DNA of 64,000 nt from an uncultured Methanobrevibacter sp. Lineage in GTDB: Archaea > Methanobacteriota > Methanobacteria > Methanobacteriales > Methanobacteriaceae. The notes under the pieces were generated by a model. It saw only the letters and a program-made list of their open reading frames with translations, had not been told where the DNA came from and did no database searches. Shown here piece after piece: positions 45,014 through 54,585 of this stretch. The number at the start of each line of letters is the position of its first letter. The first letter of the stretch is position 1. A program made the position numbers and the translations under genes. The DNA lies in NCBI RefSeq assembly GCF_902788255.1, contig NZ_CADAJR010000004.1:16556-80555 (forward strand), read 5' to 3'.

Positions 45014-46384
45014 TTATTGAGTGTTTTCGAAAACACTCATAGCTTTGATAATTTTTTCATCATCCAATGGTTTTGCCTGAATCTGCAGTCCGACAGGAAT
45101 GCCGTCAACCTCACCGGCTTTTATGCTTGCTGCAGGAATACCTGCAAGGTTAGCTATTACTGTTAGGATGTCGTATGCATACATTTCCATTGGTTCCAAT
45201 TCTTCTCCGATTTCGTGAGGAAGTTTTGGCACGGTTGGACCTACGATTAAATCCACGTTTTCAAGCATTGAGGTAATTTCAGCCCTGATGACTGATCTTG
45301 CTTTTAAAGCTTGTTTGTAGTACTTACCACTGAATTCAGCTTCTGCAATGTGTGAACCGATTTTGATTCTTCTCAATACTTCTTCTCCACATACCTCTTC
45401 GATTCTGGAACCGTAGTCCCTTCCGTCATATTTTCTGGTTGCTGAGAAGAACTCAACATAGTTGATTAGATAATATGTAGGTAAACATAAGTCAATATAA
45501 TCAAAGCTTACTTCCACAAGTTCGGCACCGGCATCCACAAGCTTTTGGATTGCCTTGTTAACGGTCTTGTTGATTTCGTCATCGGTAACATCAACGAATT
45601 CCTTACATACTGCAATTTTCATGCCTTCAAGGGAAGTTTCACCTAATACTTCTGTAAAGTCAGGTTTGTCCCAGTCAAGTGTGGTACATTCGGTCTCGTC
45701 ATATTTTGCAATTGTATTCAGTGCAACTGCAATTCCGCTTACATCATTTGCCAGCGGTCCGATTTGGTCCAGACTCATGGAAAGGTCTAAAAGTCCCTGT
45801 CTTGAAACTGCACCGTATGTAGGTTTGAATCCGACAACACCACAATGGGATGCAGGGTTTCTTATGGATCCACCAGTGTCTGACCCGATGGATATGTCAC
45901 ACATTTCCGCTGCAATTGCCGCTGCACAACCACCTGAAGATCCTCCAGGGATTCTTCCCATGGCTGCCGGGTTTTGGGTAGGTCCGTAGTAGGATGTTTC
46001 GGTTGAACTTCCTGCAGCGAACTCGTCCATATTCAGGATACCTATGATTATACCGTCTTCCTTTAATATCTCTTCAACAACTGTAGCATTGTAGCTTCCA
46101 TAATAGTCTTCCAAGGTTTTGGAAGCAGCTGATATGATTAAATCTTCAACATTAATGTTTGCTTTTATACCAAATACGAGACCAGCCAAAGCGCCGACTT
46201 CTTCGCCGTTTGCAATTTTTTCATCAATAGCTTCTGCTTGTTTTAATGCATTTTCATAGTTCAATTCAATGAATGCATTAATTTCTTCGTTATTTTCATC
46301 GATAACTTTAATGAAGCTTTCCACATTTTCTTTAGCTGTCATTTCTCCACTTTTTATGGAGTTCAATTTTTCAATAACGTTCAT
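45014..46384 (-). CDS. gatA: aspartyl/glutamyl-tRNA amidotransferase subunit A
   Basis: A 456-residue amidase of the GatCAB complex, with the Lys/cis-Ser/Ser triad in LVFGIKANINVEDL and PGGSSGGCAAAIAAEMCDISIGSDTGGSIRNPAS. In archaea GatCAB mainly converts Asp-tRNA(Asn) to Asn-tRNA(Asn), while GatDE serves glutamine. The start ATG follows AAGGTG. It stands alone, with gatB and gatC elsewhere. Confidence 0.93.
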   Translation of the reverse strand: MNVIEKLNSIKSGEMTAKENVESFIKVIDENNEEINAFIELNYENALKQAEAIDEKIANGEEVGALAGLVFGIKANINVEDLIISAASKTLEDYYGSYNATVVEEILKEDGIIIGILNMDEFAAGSSTETSYYGPTQNPAAMGRIPGGSSGGCAAAIAAEMCDISIGSDTGGSIRNPASHCGVVGFKPTYGAVSRQGLLDLSMSLDQIGPLANDVSGIAVALNTIAKYDETECTTLDWDKPDFTEVLGETSLEGMKIAVCKEFVDVTDDEINKTVNKAIQKLVDAGAELVEVSFDYIDLCLPTYYLINYVEFFSATRKYDGRDYGSRIEEVCGEEVLRRIKIGSHIAEAEFSGKYYKQALKARSVIRAEITSMLENVDLIVGPTVPKLPHEIGEELEPMEMYAYDILTVIANLAGIPAASIKAGEVDGIPVGLQIQAKPLDDEKIIKAMSVFENTQ

Positions 46385-46528
46385 TAAAACACCTTAATAA
46401 TCGTAAAATATAATTTAAAATATCTCGCACTTTTCAAGTAAATATTATTTTTACTTTTCAAATGCTCTCTCTATTTAGATATATATATTTTTTAATAATA
46501 TATTAATCTATCATATAAGGTGAAAAGA

Positions 46529-47223
46529 ATGGATAACGAACTACTTGAAGAGATACATATTGTAAAAAATCACTCACCTCGGACCAGATTAGTTTATAAA
46601 ATGGCTGTTAAAAAATATGAGGAATTTTTTTCAATGTCAATGTCCGAATTAATTGAAGAAGCAGAAGCTGAAGAAGAACAAGGTATTAGATGGAAAAAAA
46701 AGAAAATTAAAAAGGAGATTGTTGACTTTTAGACAACATATGATTGAAAATTATTCTCTAAGCACAGTTAAGACAACCCTTTCCCCCAATTGTTTCAATT
46801 TACAAATATTATGAAATTGAAATCGTTGAACTTCCTAGAATGAACATTAAAGGGATAAAAACACCAGAATCAATTGTTTTTAAAGATTTGCCAGACAAAA
46901 CCATAATCAGAAAAGCATTAAGCATTTCCAATCCAAGAATGAGTGCTATAATCTATTTTATGGTATCTACTGGATGTGCTAGACGGGAAACATTGAATTT
47001 AACTATTCAAGATTATATTAATGCTTTAAGGGATTATACTGATAAAACTGACATATATGAAGTTATATCTGAAATAAAAGATAGGGATGATGTTATACCT
47101 ACTTTTAATGTTTTAAGGCAAAAAACTAACAAGTATTATACTACTTCAATGAACAGTAACCGGCAGTCCCAATTCATCATGATTAATTTTAGGATACTGC
47201 GCAGCAGTTTCTCTAAACAGTGA
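46529..47223 (+). pseudogene. frameshifted tyrosine recombinase/integrase
   Basis: A decayed integrase. The first piece (46529-46732) encodes HSPRTRLVYKMAVKKYEEFF, the N-terminal SAM-like core-binding domain. The protein then continues in another frame through RQHMIENYSLSTVKTTLSP (about 46710-46785). After a second shift near CCCCCAATTG it continues in a third frame (46840-47223) with NPRMSAIIYFMVSTGCARRETLNLTI, which holds the first catalytic arginine. The rest of the catalytic domain (HxR, Tyr) is missing. So at least two frameshifts and a truncation are present. A ribosome site AAGGTGA is intact. Confidence 0.75.
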
Positions 47224-47468
47224 ATCAAAAGGCATAGTTGTACCTTTTCGACCCAATATTCTCTCTACAAAAATTTTACGAATGAAAGATTATGAAAAAT
47301 TGAATCAAATTTTGAACTAAAATACTTGAATTTACGACCTATTATTTTAATTTTAAAATAAAATGTATAAAAAATATTAAACATACATTTAATTTAAATG
47401 ATTAAAAATAATAAAAAAGAATAAATTAATCAGGACATCCACATCTGAAAAGATAAAAATCAAGAAGA

Positions 47469-49802
47469 TTATTTTTTAAATCTTCTCAATTGACATGCAC
47501 CCGCTAGAATTAAAACCGCAAGCAATGCAATTACCGGGTTTGCAGTCCTGTGGCTTTCAAGATTGGATTCATGAATATCATATGTATCTTCATGTCCATG
47601 GACTTCCATTGAACCGGCAGTTTCTGTTGGCAGGTATTTTTCATCCCCCGAATACCATACCAGGATATTGTATGAGCCTGCATCAAGACCAGGTATTGTG
47701 AATACTGCTTTTCCGTTTTTGACATCTGCAGTGTATTTCTTGCCGTCGATTTCGATGGTGACGCGTCCTGTTGCATCGCCAGGAAGTCTGACAGTAATGA
47801 CTCCATCGTCACCAACATCAATGTCCGGTGATGTAACCTCAATATCCGGTTTAATCTTTAAAACCCTAAATGAATCGTCGGCTTTTGCTGAAAGATACTT
47901 CTCATCACCTGAGTATGATGCTGTGACAGTGTATCTTCCGGCTTTTAGTCCCGCCACATCAAAGGTTGCCACACCATCTGAGACTTGTGATGTGTATTTT
48001 CTGCCTGCTACTGTGATTGTGACAGTTCCTGTCGCATCATTAGGTAGCCTTACTGTGATTGTCTCATCTTCATCGACATAGATGTCATATGAATCCACAT
48101 CAATTGGCGGTTTATGCTTTTTGACCGTGAATGTTGTTGTGTTGTCGCTTGGAGCGCATGTTTCGTTTCCATCATACCGGACAGTTGCATGCTTGAGACC
48201 GGCTTTTAGGCCTGAAACGATTAGCTGTCCCCTGCCGTCGGTAATGTTTAGTGGATATTTCACGCCGTCAATCTCCACTGTAACGTTTCCGGTTATGTTA
48301 TGGTTGAGTGAAACATCAATGACCGCATCCTCGCCCACATAGATGTCACGAGCCGTTATGTTTACCTGTGATTTCAACGGCATGACTTTGAAGATGTCAG
48401 AGGTGGAGACGCTTGTGTAGTTTTCGTTTCCAAGATAAACCGCAAGTGCAGGATAGTCAGCAACAGCAAGATTGATGAGTTTCCATGTTGCCCTTCCGTC
48501 GTATGGAGTGAACTTTGAAGCCATAAGAACATCCCTGCTTTGGATGCTGTGGTTCAATGGGACTGTAATCATGCCGACCCTGTCGACTGTGATGTTTACG
48601 AATCCCGGAGCGTCCACAGTCACATTGAGGATTTCTATTTCACCCCAGTAGATGTCCACCACCTCGATTCTTATGTGAGGTGTTTTCGGTGACACCTTAA
48701 ATGCCCCTTTGGTTGAGTTTGGAAGATATTTATTGTCTCCACCGTATTGGACAGTTACATTGTACAAGCCTCCCGCAGGGTTTTCAACCACCAGTTCAAC
48801 TATACCGTTTTCGATTGGCAGGTCAGGATAGGTGGTGTTTCCTACAGTGACGTTCACTTTTCCTGTCGCATCCCCAGGTAGTGTGATGACTATTGTCTCG
48901 TCATCCTCATAGGTTATGTTTTCACTTTCAAGACTGATTGGAGTGTTTTTCCTGTTTACAGTCACATTCGAAGTGTTAGAAGGAACATTGGTCTTATTCT
49001 CAGTTGAATTAACAACAGCAACGTTTGAGAAGGTACCGTTGGAGATGACCCTAACGACCAGTTCAATAATATAAGATGAACCGTTGGCCAATTTTGGAAT
49101 AGTCCAGACTACCTTTTGACCATTTACTGAATAATACTGCCTTGAAACGTTAGTGGAATTGAACTTAAATGCAGGATTCAAAATATCAGTTACGACAACA
49201 TTTGTTGCATTGGAAAGGCCAGTGTTGTTTACCGTAATTGTAAACTTGACCAGATTACCGACACTGACATTAGTTGCATTAACTGTTTTAGCAATGTTTA
49301 AAACAACCTTCGGATCAACGGTAACGCTAGTGGTATTTGAAGGAACATTGGTATTATTTTCTGTGGAATTCACAGTAGCCACATTTGAGAATGTGCCGTT
49401 GGTGGTGATTCTAACTACAAGTTCAATGACAATTGAAGTGCTGTTTTCAAGTTTTGGAACTGTCCATGTTATCTTTTGACCATTTACACTGCAGTATTCT
49501 TCGCAATTTGTTGAATTGAACCTGAATGCTGAGTCCAATCTATCAGTTACGACGACATTTGTAGCATTGGAAAGGCCTGTGTTTTTAACTGTTATTGTGA
49601 ACTTGACCAGATCGCCAACATGGACTTGGGTAACGTTTACAGTCTTTGTAATGTTCAGGATGACTTTTGGAGCAACAGTAACATTGGTTTTGTTGGTGGA
49701 AGTTGTAGCGTTTTCGGTTGAGTTTTCATCACCTGCATATGCACAACCTACCAGAAAGGACAATAAAAACAAAGCAAAAAAAATTTTCAAACCTTTCTTC
49801 AT
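47469..49802 (-). CDS. adhesin-like surface protein with DUF11 and Ig-like repeats
   Basis: A 777-residue secreted protein. A signal peptide (KKGLKIFFALFLLSFLVGCAYA, residues 2-23) is followed by two DUF11 repeats of about 121 residues (FTITVNNTGLSNATNVVVTD), then about five Ig-like repeats (ITVRLPGDATGTVTI, YSGDEKYL). The end is a membrane anchor: TANPVIALLAVLILAG and a basic tail RRFKK. It is rich in Asn-Xaa-Ser/Thr sites. This is typical of methanogen adhesins that decorate the pseudomurein wall. The ligand is unknown. A near-identical DNA segment recurs about 363 bases apart in the two DUF11 units. Confidence 0.85.
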   Translation of the reverse strand: MKKGLKIFFALFLLSFLVGCAYAGDENSTENATTSTNKTNVTVAPKVILNITKTVNVTQVHVGDLVKFTITVKNTGLSNATNVVVTDRLDSAFRFNSTNCEEYCSVNGQKITWTVPKLENSTSIVIELVVRITTNGTFSNVATVNSTENNTNVPSNTTSVTVDPKVVLNIAKTVNATNVSVGNLVKFTITVNNTGLSNATNVVVTDILNPAFKFNSTNVSRQYYSVNGQKVVWTIPKLANGSSYIIELVVRVISNGTFSNVAVVNSTENKTNVPSNTSNVTVNRKNTPISLESENITYEDDETIVITLPGDATGKVNVTVGNTTYPDLPIENGIVELVVENPAGGLYNVTVQYGGDNKYLPNSTKGAFKVSPKTPHIRIEVVDIYWGEIEILNVTVDAPGFVNITVDRVGMITVPLNHSIQSRDVLMASKFTPYDGRATWKLINLAVADYPALAVYLGNENYTSVSTSDIFKVMPLKSQVNITARDIYVGEDAVIDVSLNHNITGNVTVEIDGVKYPLNITDGRGQLIVSGLKAGLKHATVRYDGNETCAPSDNTTTFTVKKHKPPIDVDSYDIYVDEDETITVRLPNDATGTVTITVAGRKYTSQVSDGVATFDVAGLKAGRYTVTASYSGDEKYLSAKADDSFRVLKIKPDIEVTSPDIDVGDDGVITVRLPGDATGRVTIEIDGKKYTADVKNGKAVFTIPGLDAGSYNILVWYSGDEKYLPTETAGSMEVHGHEDTYDIHESNLESHRTANPVIALLAVLILAGACQLRRFKK

Positions 49803-49891
49803 AATAATTAATTTTTTTGTTAAGATTATTTAAATCTACTCAATTTCGGTGCTGATAAGTTTATTATATATTACTTTCAGATTAAAGATTA

Positions 49892-50683
49892 ATGAAAGCT
49901 ATTGTATTTGACAATTCGGGAACACTAATCGAAAGGTACAGGGTCATTAAAGATGTCTTCAATGGGGAAATTTTTACAAATATCAATTCCCTCGATTTGA
50001 TTGACTCAGCCGATGCTCTGGCTCTTGTAGTTCTCCAGTTCAACACCAACAAGTTACTTGATTTGGATCCGAACACCTTAATTTCCCGTGTTATCAAGGA
50101 CTATGACATAGACTTTGATGTCAGCTTTTCCAACCGTCAGGTTTCAAAGGCCGAAGTCAAGGAGATTCTGGACAATGAAACTTCCACAACCGTTTCCGAT
50201 ATCACCGACGGCTTTGACATTTTGGGTGAAAAAATTCCCCACTTTGAGCTGTGCAACGGCTCTGCCCTGATAGTCGACATGGACCTGGGTCAGGTTGCAT
50301 ATACCATCACTTCAGCGGGTAAGTTTTTCCCAAGGGTATTTGAAACAATAGAGACATTAAAATCCCGTGGAATTGAGATATATATTGCATCAGGAGACAG
50401 GAAGGGCGCAATCAATCGCCTGGCAGGCATGCTTGATGTTCCCGAGGACAATGCCTACGGTACGGTTTCAACACGTGGAAAATGTGAGGTCGTATCAATT
50501 CTAAAGGATGCTGGCTATAAGGTCATGATGGTCGGTGACGGTTTGAATGATGTTTTGGCATTTAAAAAGGCTGATGTCAGTGTATTGACCATTGAACAGC
50601 AGGAGGAGGTTTCTCCTAAGCTTATGGGCAAGACCGACCATGTGATTTCCGATATTTTTGAAGTTACTCAGATTGACTTTTAA
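49892..50683 (+). CDS. HAD-superfamily hydrolase, soluble P-type-ATPase-like
   Basis: A 263-residue HAD phosphatase-like protein. The N-terminal motif I is diverged: VFDNSGTLIERY replaces DxDGTL by DNSGT. Motif II is in IYIASGDRKGAINRLA, and motifs III-IV in MMVGDGLNDVLAFKKADVSV. Related archaeal proteins are called soluble P-type ATPases. A TATTATATATTA element about 25 bases upstream and no ribosome site suggest a leaderless transcript. Substrate unknown. Confidence 0.75.
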   Translation: MKAIVFDNSGTLIERYRVIKDVFNGEIFTNINSLDLIDSADALALVVLQFNTNKLLDLDPNTLISRVIKDYDIDFDVSFSNRQVSKAEVKEILDNETSTTVSDITDGFDILGEKIPHFELCNGSALIVDMDLGQVAYTITSAGKFFPRVFETIETLKSRGIEIYIASGDRKGAINRLAGMLDVPEDNAYGTVSTRGKCEVVSILKDAGYKVMMVGDGLNDVLAFKKADVSVLTIEQQEEVSPKLMGKTDHVISDIFEVTQIDF

Positions 50684-50706
50684 CTTAAATTTTTTTATAA
50701 CTGTTA

Positions 50707-50757
50707 ACTTATAACTTATAACTGCATTTTATTGAGGATAACTTATAAGTTATAAGT
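50707..50757 (+). terminator. 15-base hairpin of ACTTATAA repeats after the HAD gene
   Basis: ACTTATAACTTATAA (50707-50721) pairs exactly with TTATAAGTTATAAGT (50743-50757) around a 21-base loop, followed by a TTTTTTTT tract. It could end transcription of the HAD gene. The sequence family recurs at 63.6-64.0 kb. Confidence 0.5.
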
Positions 50758-51069
50758 GTGTTAATTTTTTTTGTTAAATATAATTTACATTAATTTCAAT
50801 TGTATATTATTTTATTTCATTTTTTTATACTAATGTGTAATAATTTAAAATTTTATCTTATTTTGTAAAAATTATTAATTATTTATTAAAATTTGTATAT
50901 TCTATAATAATTTTATACTTTTTTATATTTTTTTAAAAATTGTATATATTTTAAAAATATTTATTGTATATTTTTTAATTAATTTATTCTATTTTTAATG
51001 TTTGTAAACATTAATTTTATATAATAAGTTACACAATTATAAATTTAATAAACGTTTTTGGAGGAGAAA
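50758..51069. other. AT-rich intergenic region with a promoter
   Basis: No coding signal is seen. It is almost all A and T. TTTATATAA at 51016-51024 is a likely TATA box for the next gene, and the GGAGGAG ribosome site lies at 51060-51066. Nothing else was recognised. Confidence 0.5.
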
Positions 51070-52761
51070 ATGAAGTTTAAAAATTTTTTAATAATTTTTT
51101 GCATAGTAATTCTTGCAACGTTAAGCGTTGTTAGTGCGTCTGAAGACATGTCTTTAGAAAATCTAACAGCTATTGACAATAATGAAGAATCAATTGAATT
51201 GGTAGAAAATGCTGATTTAACTCAAGATGTGCAGGAAGCTACAAATGAAGATATAAATGAAGATTATGATGGAAATTTAAAATTAGAAGAGGGTTGCGAT
51301 GAATCCTTAAGTGATCCAGAGTCTTCTTTTGAGAATAATGTGTATATTCCAAAATCAATAAATTTAGGCCATAATTATCCTCTTGTAGAAATTTCTAATT
51401 TGCCTAGTGACTTGGAGGGAAATATTTCTATTAAATTGAATGATGTCGAAATTTATAATAAACATCCTAACGAAGATTATTTAGATATTTTTTTAGAAGA
51501 TAATCTAAATTTAAATATTGGATGTAATACTGTTGAGGTTTCGTATTTTGGCGGAAATTATAAGGAATTTTCAATAATAAGAAATGTAAATATAAATTAT
51601 ATGTTTGATGGAATGGTATCTGATTTTGGAGGTTTAAATTTAGTAATGTTTGTTAACTTACCTTATGATGCAAAATCTGGAATAAATGTTAGAGTGAATA
51701 ATAAAACATTTTATGCTAATGGTCGTATCATAGAGATTTCTAAATATGATTGTTTACTTGGTTTAAATAATATCACATTATCTTATTCAGATTCAAAATA
51801 TCCTCTTAAAATTTTTTCATTTAATTACTTTCTAGCACCTTCTATCATTCTTGAGGAGGAAGTGGTAGGTGAAGAAGAGATTAGTGGACTCGTTGTAATT
51901 CCTTATTCTGAAGGAGTATTGTCTGTAAGTAAACCAGTATTTGGGGAGGATTCATATACCGAAGAAGAGGTTATTTCAAATTTAACATGTTATAATACTA
52001 CTTTGTTTAAGTTTAAAAATGATCAAGTTCCTACTTCTTATTATTACTTAAAATTTGAAAGTAAAAATTTTACATTTACTCAAAATTATGAAGTACATTG
52101 GAGTGAATCTGAATTTGATTTAGATGTTAATTTTACTAAAAATTTAAAATATGGGGAAGAATTTAAACTCAAAATCCATAATCCTTCAAATGAATATATC
52201 TCTTTAAATATTTATTGGGATTCATTATATACAGTTGATTATGATTCTATAATAATTAGGGAGCATAATCTTTTGAATAATATGTCCATTACTATTCCAA
52301 ATTTAAAAGTTGGAAATCATACTATTGTAATTAGGGGAAACAATCATAACTATTATAAAATTATTAATTTCACTGTTGAACAGAATGATGTAATATCAAA
52401 TGACACAGAATTACTTAATAATTCCTCTTCTAAAGAAATTATTGATAATAAATCAGTTTCAGATAAAACCAATACTAACACAGTTAAATCATTAGTTCTT
52501 AAAAAAATCAAAATTAAAAGATCAGCTTCTAAGTTAACATTATCAGCAACTTTAAAAATTAATAAAAAGGCCATTAAAGGAAAATTCATCACATTTAAAT
52601 TCAATGGTAAAACTTTTAAAGCTAAGACCAACAACAAAGGCATTGCAAAAGTCACTATCAAAAAATCATATTTTAAAAACATTAAAATTGGTAAAAAAGT
52701 AAAATATCAAGCCCAGTATGGCAAAATAAGGGTTACAAAAACTGCTAAGGTAACAAGGTAA
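51070..52761 (+). CDS. secreted surface protein with C-terminal basic Ig-like domain
   Basis: A 563-residue protein with a signal peptide (KFKNFLIIFCIVILATLSVVSA, residues 2-23), then an acidic region and beta-rich repeats (VNINYMFDGMVSDFGG, KVGNHTIVIRGNNHNY) and a lysine-rich domain of about 85 residues at the end (KLTLSATLKINKKAIKGKFI...KVTIKKSYFKN). That last domain recurs in Methanobrevibacter adhesin-like proteins and may bind the wall. No C-terminal membrane anchor is present. The start is the ATG at 51070, after GGAGGAG. Base composition is more AT-rich than most neighbours. Confidence 0.75.
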   Translation: MKFKNFLIIFCIVILATLSVVSASEDMSLENLTAIDNNEESIELVENADLTQDVQEATNEDINEDYDGNLKLEEGCDESLSDPESSFENNVYIPKSINLGHNYPLVEISNLPSDLEGNISIKLNDVEIYNKHPNEDYLDIFLEDNLNLNIGCNTVEVSYFGGNYKEFSIIRNVNINYMFDGMVSDFGGLNLVMFVNLPYDAKSGINVRVNNKTFYANGRIIEISKYDCLLGLNNITLSYSDSKYPLKIFSFNYFLAPSIILEEEVVGEEEISGLVVIPYSEGVLSVSKPVFGEDSYTEEEVISNLTCYNTTLFKFKNDQVPTSYYYLKFESKNFTFTQNYEVHWSESEFDLDVNFTKNLKYGEEFKLKIHNPSNEYISLNIYWDSLYTVDYDSIIIREHNLLNNMSITIPNLKVGNHTIVIRGNNHNYYKIINFTVEQNDVISNDTELLNNSSSKEIIDNKSVSDKTNTNTVKSLVLKKIKIKRSASKLTLSATLKINKKAIKGKFITFKFNGKTFKAKTNNKGIAKVTIKKSYFKNIKIGKKVKYQAQYGKIRVTKTAKVTR

Positions 52762-52770
52762 GGTGATTTT

Positions 52771-53784
52771 ATGATTAAAAAAAGTATTTTTTTAATATTC
52801 TTGATTACATGTTTAATTAGCTTCAATATGGTTTCTGCTGGTGAAGACATTAATTGTTCTGATTTATCTTTAGATTCTCAAAATGGTTTATTGGAGTCTT
52901 CTTTAAATGATATCGAAAAAATTGAATGTGAAGATGATTCAAAGGATAAATTAGCTATTGTTAATCCTGACGATGAGATTTCTTCAAGTTCTGGCAATGA
53001 TAAATTATCCGGTTGTGGTCCTACCCATCCAGGTCAGGATGGTACTCCTTATGCTAATTTGATAGTTGAGAAAGTATGGGATGGTAATTACTCAGGAAAT
53101 ATTACTTATGTGGAATTTCAATTTTTATATAAACTTTATGTTCATGAAGACTTTCCATCAGAACCATGTCCACCTCCCGTACATCCGATTATTGGCCCCA
53201 ATCAGGATGGGGATATATATTTAATCCCGGATAAAGATGGCAAACTTGTAGCATATAAATTAATTCAAACGGTTAATATCACTAAAGAGAACAATTGGAG
53301 GCATGTTTTTACTAATTTAACATATAGAACTGCATATCAAATGAAAGCTGGAGATGGAAATGCATATTGGGTTTTAAATGATCCCAACGAATATATTGTT
53401 CGTGAGATTAAAGTTCCGGTAAATGTAACAGTTACTCTTTCCGAGTTTGTTAAGTATTTTACTTGTCCTAAAGACGGAGGTTTAAAAGTATTTTGGAATG
53501 TAATCAATCGAATAGAAAACAAAACTAACGTAACATCTCCGCCAGGCAACAACACTACTACTTCCAAAAATAATGATACCAATACTACTTCAAATAAAAC
53601 TATTCCTAAACATTCACATAACCTAACTGAAAACAAAACTAAAACTAATATAACAGTAAAAACTAATCATAAAAAAGAAATTCCTGTTAAAAAGGCAAAA
53701 TCTGAAAAACATGCCACCGGAAATCCGTTAATAGCATTATTGGCATGTCTGGTTTTAATACCAATTTTACGTAGAAGGAATTAA
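52771..53784 (+). CDS. surface protein with CnaB-like domain and C-terminal anchor
   Basis: A 337-residue secreted protein. A signal peptide (IKKSIFLIFLITCLISFNMVSA, residues 2-23), an acidic stretch, a CnaB-like domain (LIVEKVWDGN, ITKENNWRHVFTNLTYRT, EYIVREIKVPVNVTVTL), and a Thr/Asn/Lys-rich stalk follow. The C-terminus ATGNPLIALLACLVLIPILRRRN resembles that of the 777-residue adhesin. It lies nine bases after the preceding gene, so they are probably co-transcribed. A cell-surface adhesin role is inferred. Confidence 0.7.
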   Translation: MIKKSIFLIFLITCLISFNMVSAGEDINCSDLSLDSQNGLLESSLNDIEKIECEDDSKDKLAIVNPDDEISSSSGNDKLSGCGPTHPGQDGTPYANLIVEKVWDGNYSGNITYVEFQFLYKLYVHEDFPSEPCPPPVHPIIGPNQDGDIYLIPDKDGKLVAYKLIQTVNITKENNWRHVFTNLTYRTAYQMKAGDGNAYWVLNDPNEYIVREIKVPVNVTVTLSEFVKYFTCPKDGGLKVFWNVINRIENKTNVTSPPGNNTTTSKNNDTNTTSNKTIPKHSHNLTENKTKTNITVKTNHKKEIPVKKAKSEKHATGNPLIALLACLVLIPILRRRN

Positions 53785-53805
53785 TTTCCTTTCTACTTTT
53801 ATTTT
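53771..53805 (+). terminator. hairpin after the surface-protein gene
   Basis: GTAGAAGGAA pairs with TTTCCTTTCTAC (one bulge) around TTAA, followed by T-rich DNA. It overlaps the stop codon and could serve both converging genes. Confidence 0.55.
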
Positions 53806-54518
53806 ATTATTTTTTTTATAACTTCCTGACTCTTGAGTATATTGTCGAAGTTGTTTAGCTCAATTATTGCGGTATCAATCCTTTTAAGCAGATTCAAGTC
53901 AAGAGTTCCGTCACCAAGAGGAATGTGTGAATCCTTGACTCCGTCATTATCATTCAAATGACAGTAGCTTATGTTTTTTAAGGACAGCATCTCTTCAAGG
54001 TTTCCGCAGGTGTTTCCGTGTCCGGTGTCTATTGTCAGGCTGCAGCCGGTAGCTTCCTGTATCATCTCTATTTCCTCAACCTTGTTTCCCAAAAATTTCT
54101 GGCGCACCGGCATGTTTTCAACTGATACCTCGACATTGGTGTTGTCCATGATTTCTCCAATACTTTCTATTGACATCTCCAAAGCCCATTTTCTGAGGTG
54201 TGGTTCGTTTCTTCCTATTATTCCCGGATGGACTGTTATTGTTTTTGCTCCAATCTCCTCGGCAAAATGTCCGCATTTGATCATTTGGCGAACGCTTTCA
54301 GCACGAATTCCCTTGTTTATGCTTGCAATGTTGATGTCAACGGTTGCCGCATGTATGCGAATGTCAAGGCCGCAGTCTATAAATGGGGTGTTGTCCTTGT
54401 CGTATACAGGGTCTTCCGCCAATATTTCTATTATCTCAAAGTCATGTTTTTTTGCCAGGTTGATGATGTCCTCAGTTGGTTCCATAAAAACTGCAAGTGT
54501 TGTAAATCCGAGTTTCAT
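53799..54518 (-). CDS. xylose isomerase-like TIM-barrel protein
   Basis: A 239-residue sugar-phosphate isomerase/epimerase-fold protein (AP endonuclease 2 family). Metal-site residues lie in TITVHPGIIGRNEPHL, VEVSVENMPVRQKFLGNK, LTIDTGHGNTCGN and ISYCHLNDNDGVKDSHIPLGDGTL. The substrate is unknown; methanogens have several such genes. It is transcribed divergently from the padR-ABC operon. Confidence 0.78.
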   Translation of the reverse strand: MKLGFTTLAVFMEPTEDIINLAKKHDFEIIEILAEDPVYDKDNTPFIDCGLDIRIHAATVDINIASINKGIRAESVRQMIKCGHFAEEIGAKTITVHPGIIGRNEPHLRKWALEMSIESIGEIMDNTNVEVSVENMPVRQKFLGNKVEEIEMIQEATGCSLTIDTGHGNTCGNLEEMLSLKNISYCHLNDNDGVKDSHIPLGDGTLDLNLLKRIDTAIIELNNFDNILKSQEVIKKIIK

Positions 54519-54548
54519 ATTTATATATTAGCGATGTCTATATAATAA

Positions 54549-54575
54549 ATGTTAATATATATCAATTTTTAACAT
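54549..54575. promoter_or_regulatory. inverted repeat before padR
   Basis: ATGTTAA (54549-54555) and TTAACAT (54569-54575) form a perfect inverted repeat ending ten bases before the PadR start. ATGT...ACAT half-sites are typical of PadR operators, though the spacing here is wider than the usual eight bases. Confidence 0.4.
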
Positions 54576-54585
54576 ATGGTGAAAT

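Noticed and set aside
50684..51069. Possible small RNA between the HAD gene and the surface protein
   Set aside because: Apart from the hairpin and a promoter only AT-rich sequence is seen; no conserved RNA feature.
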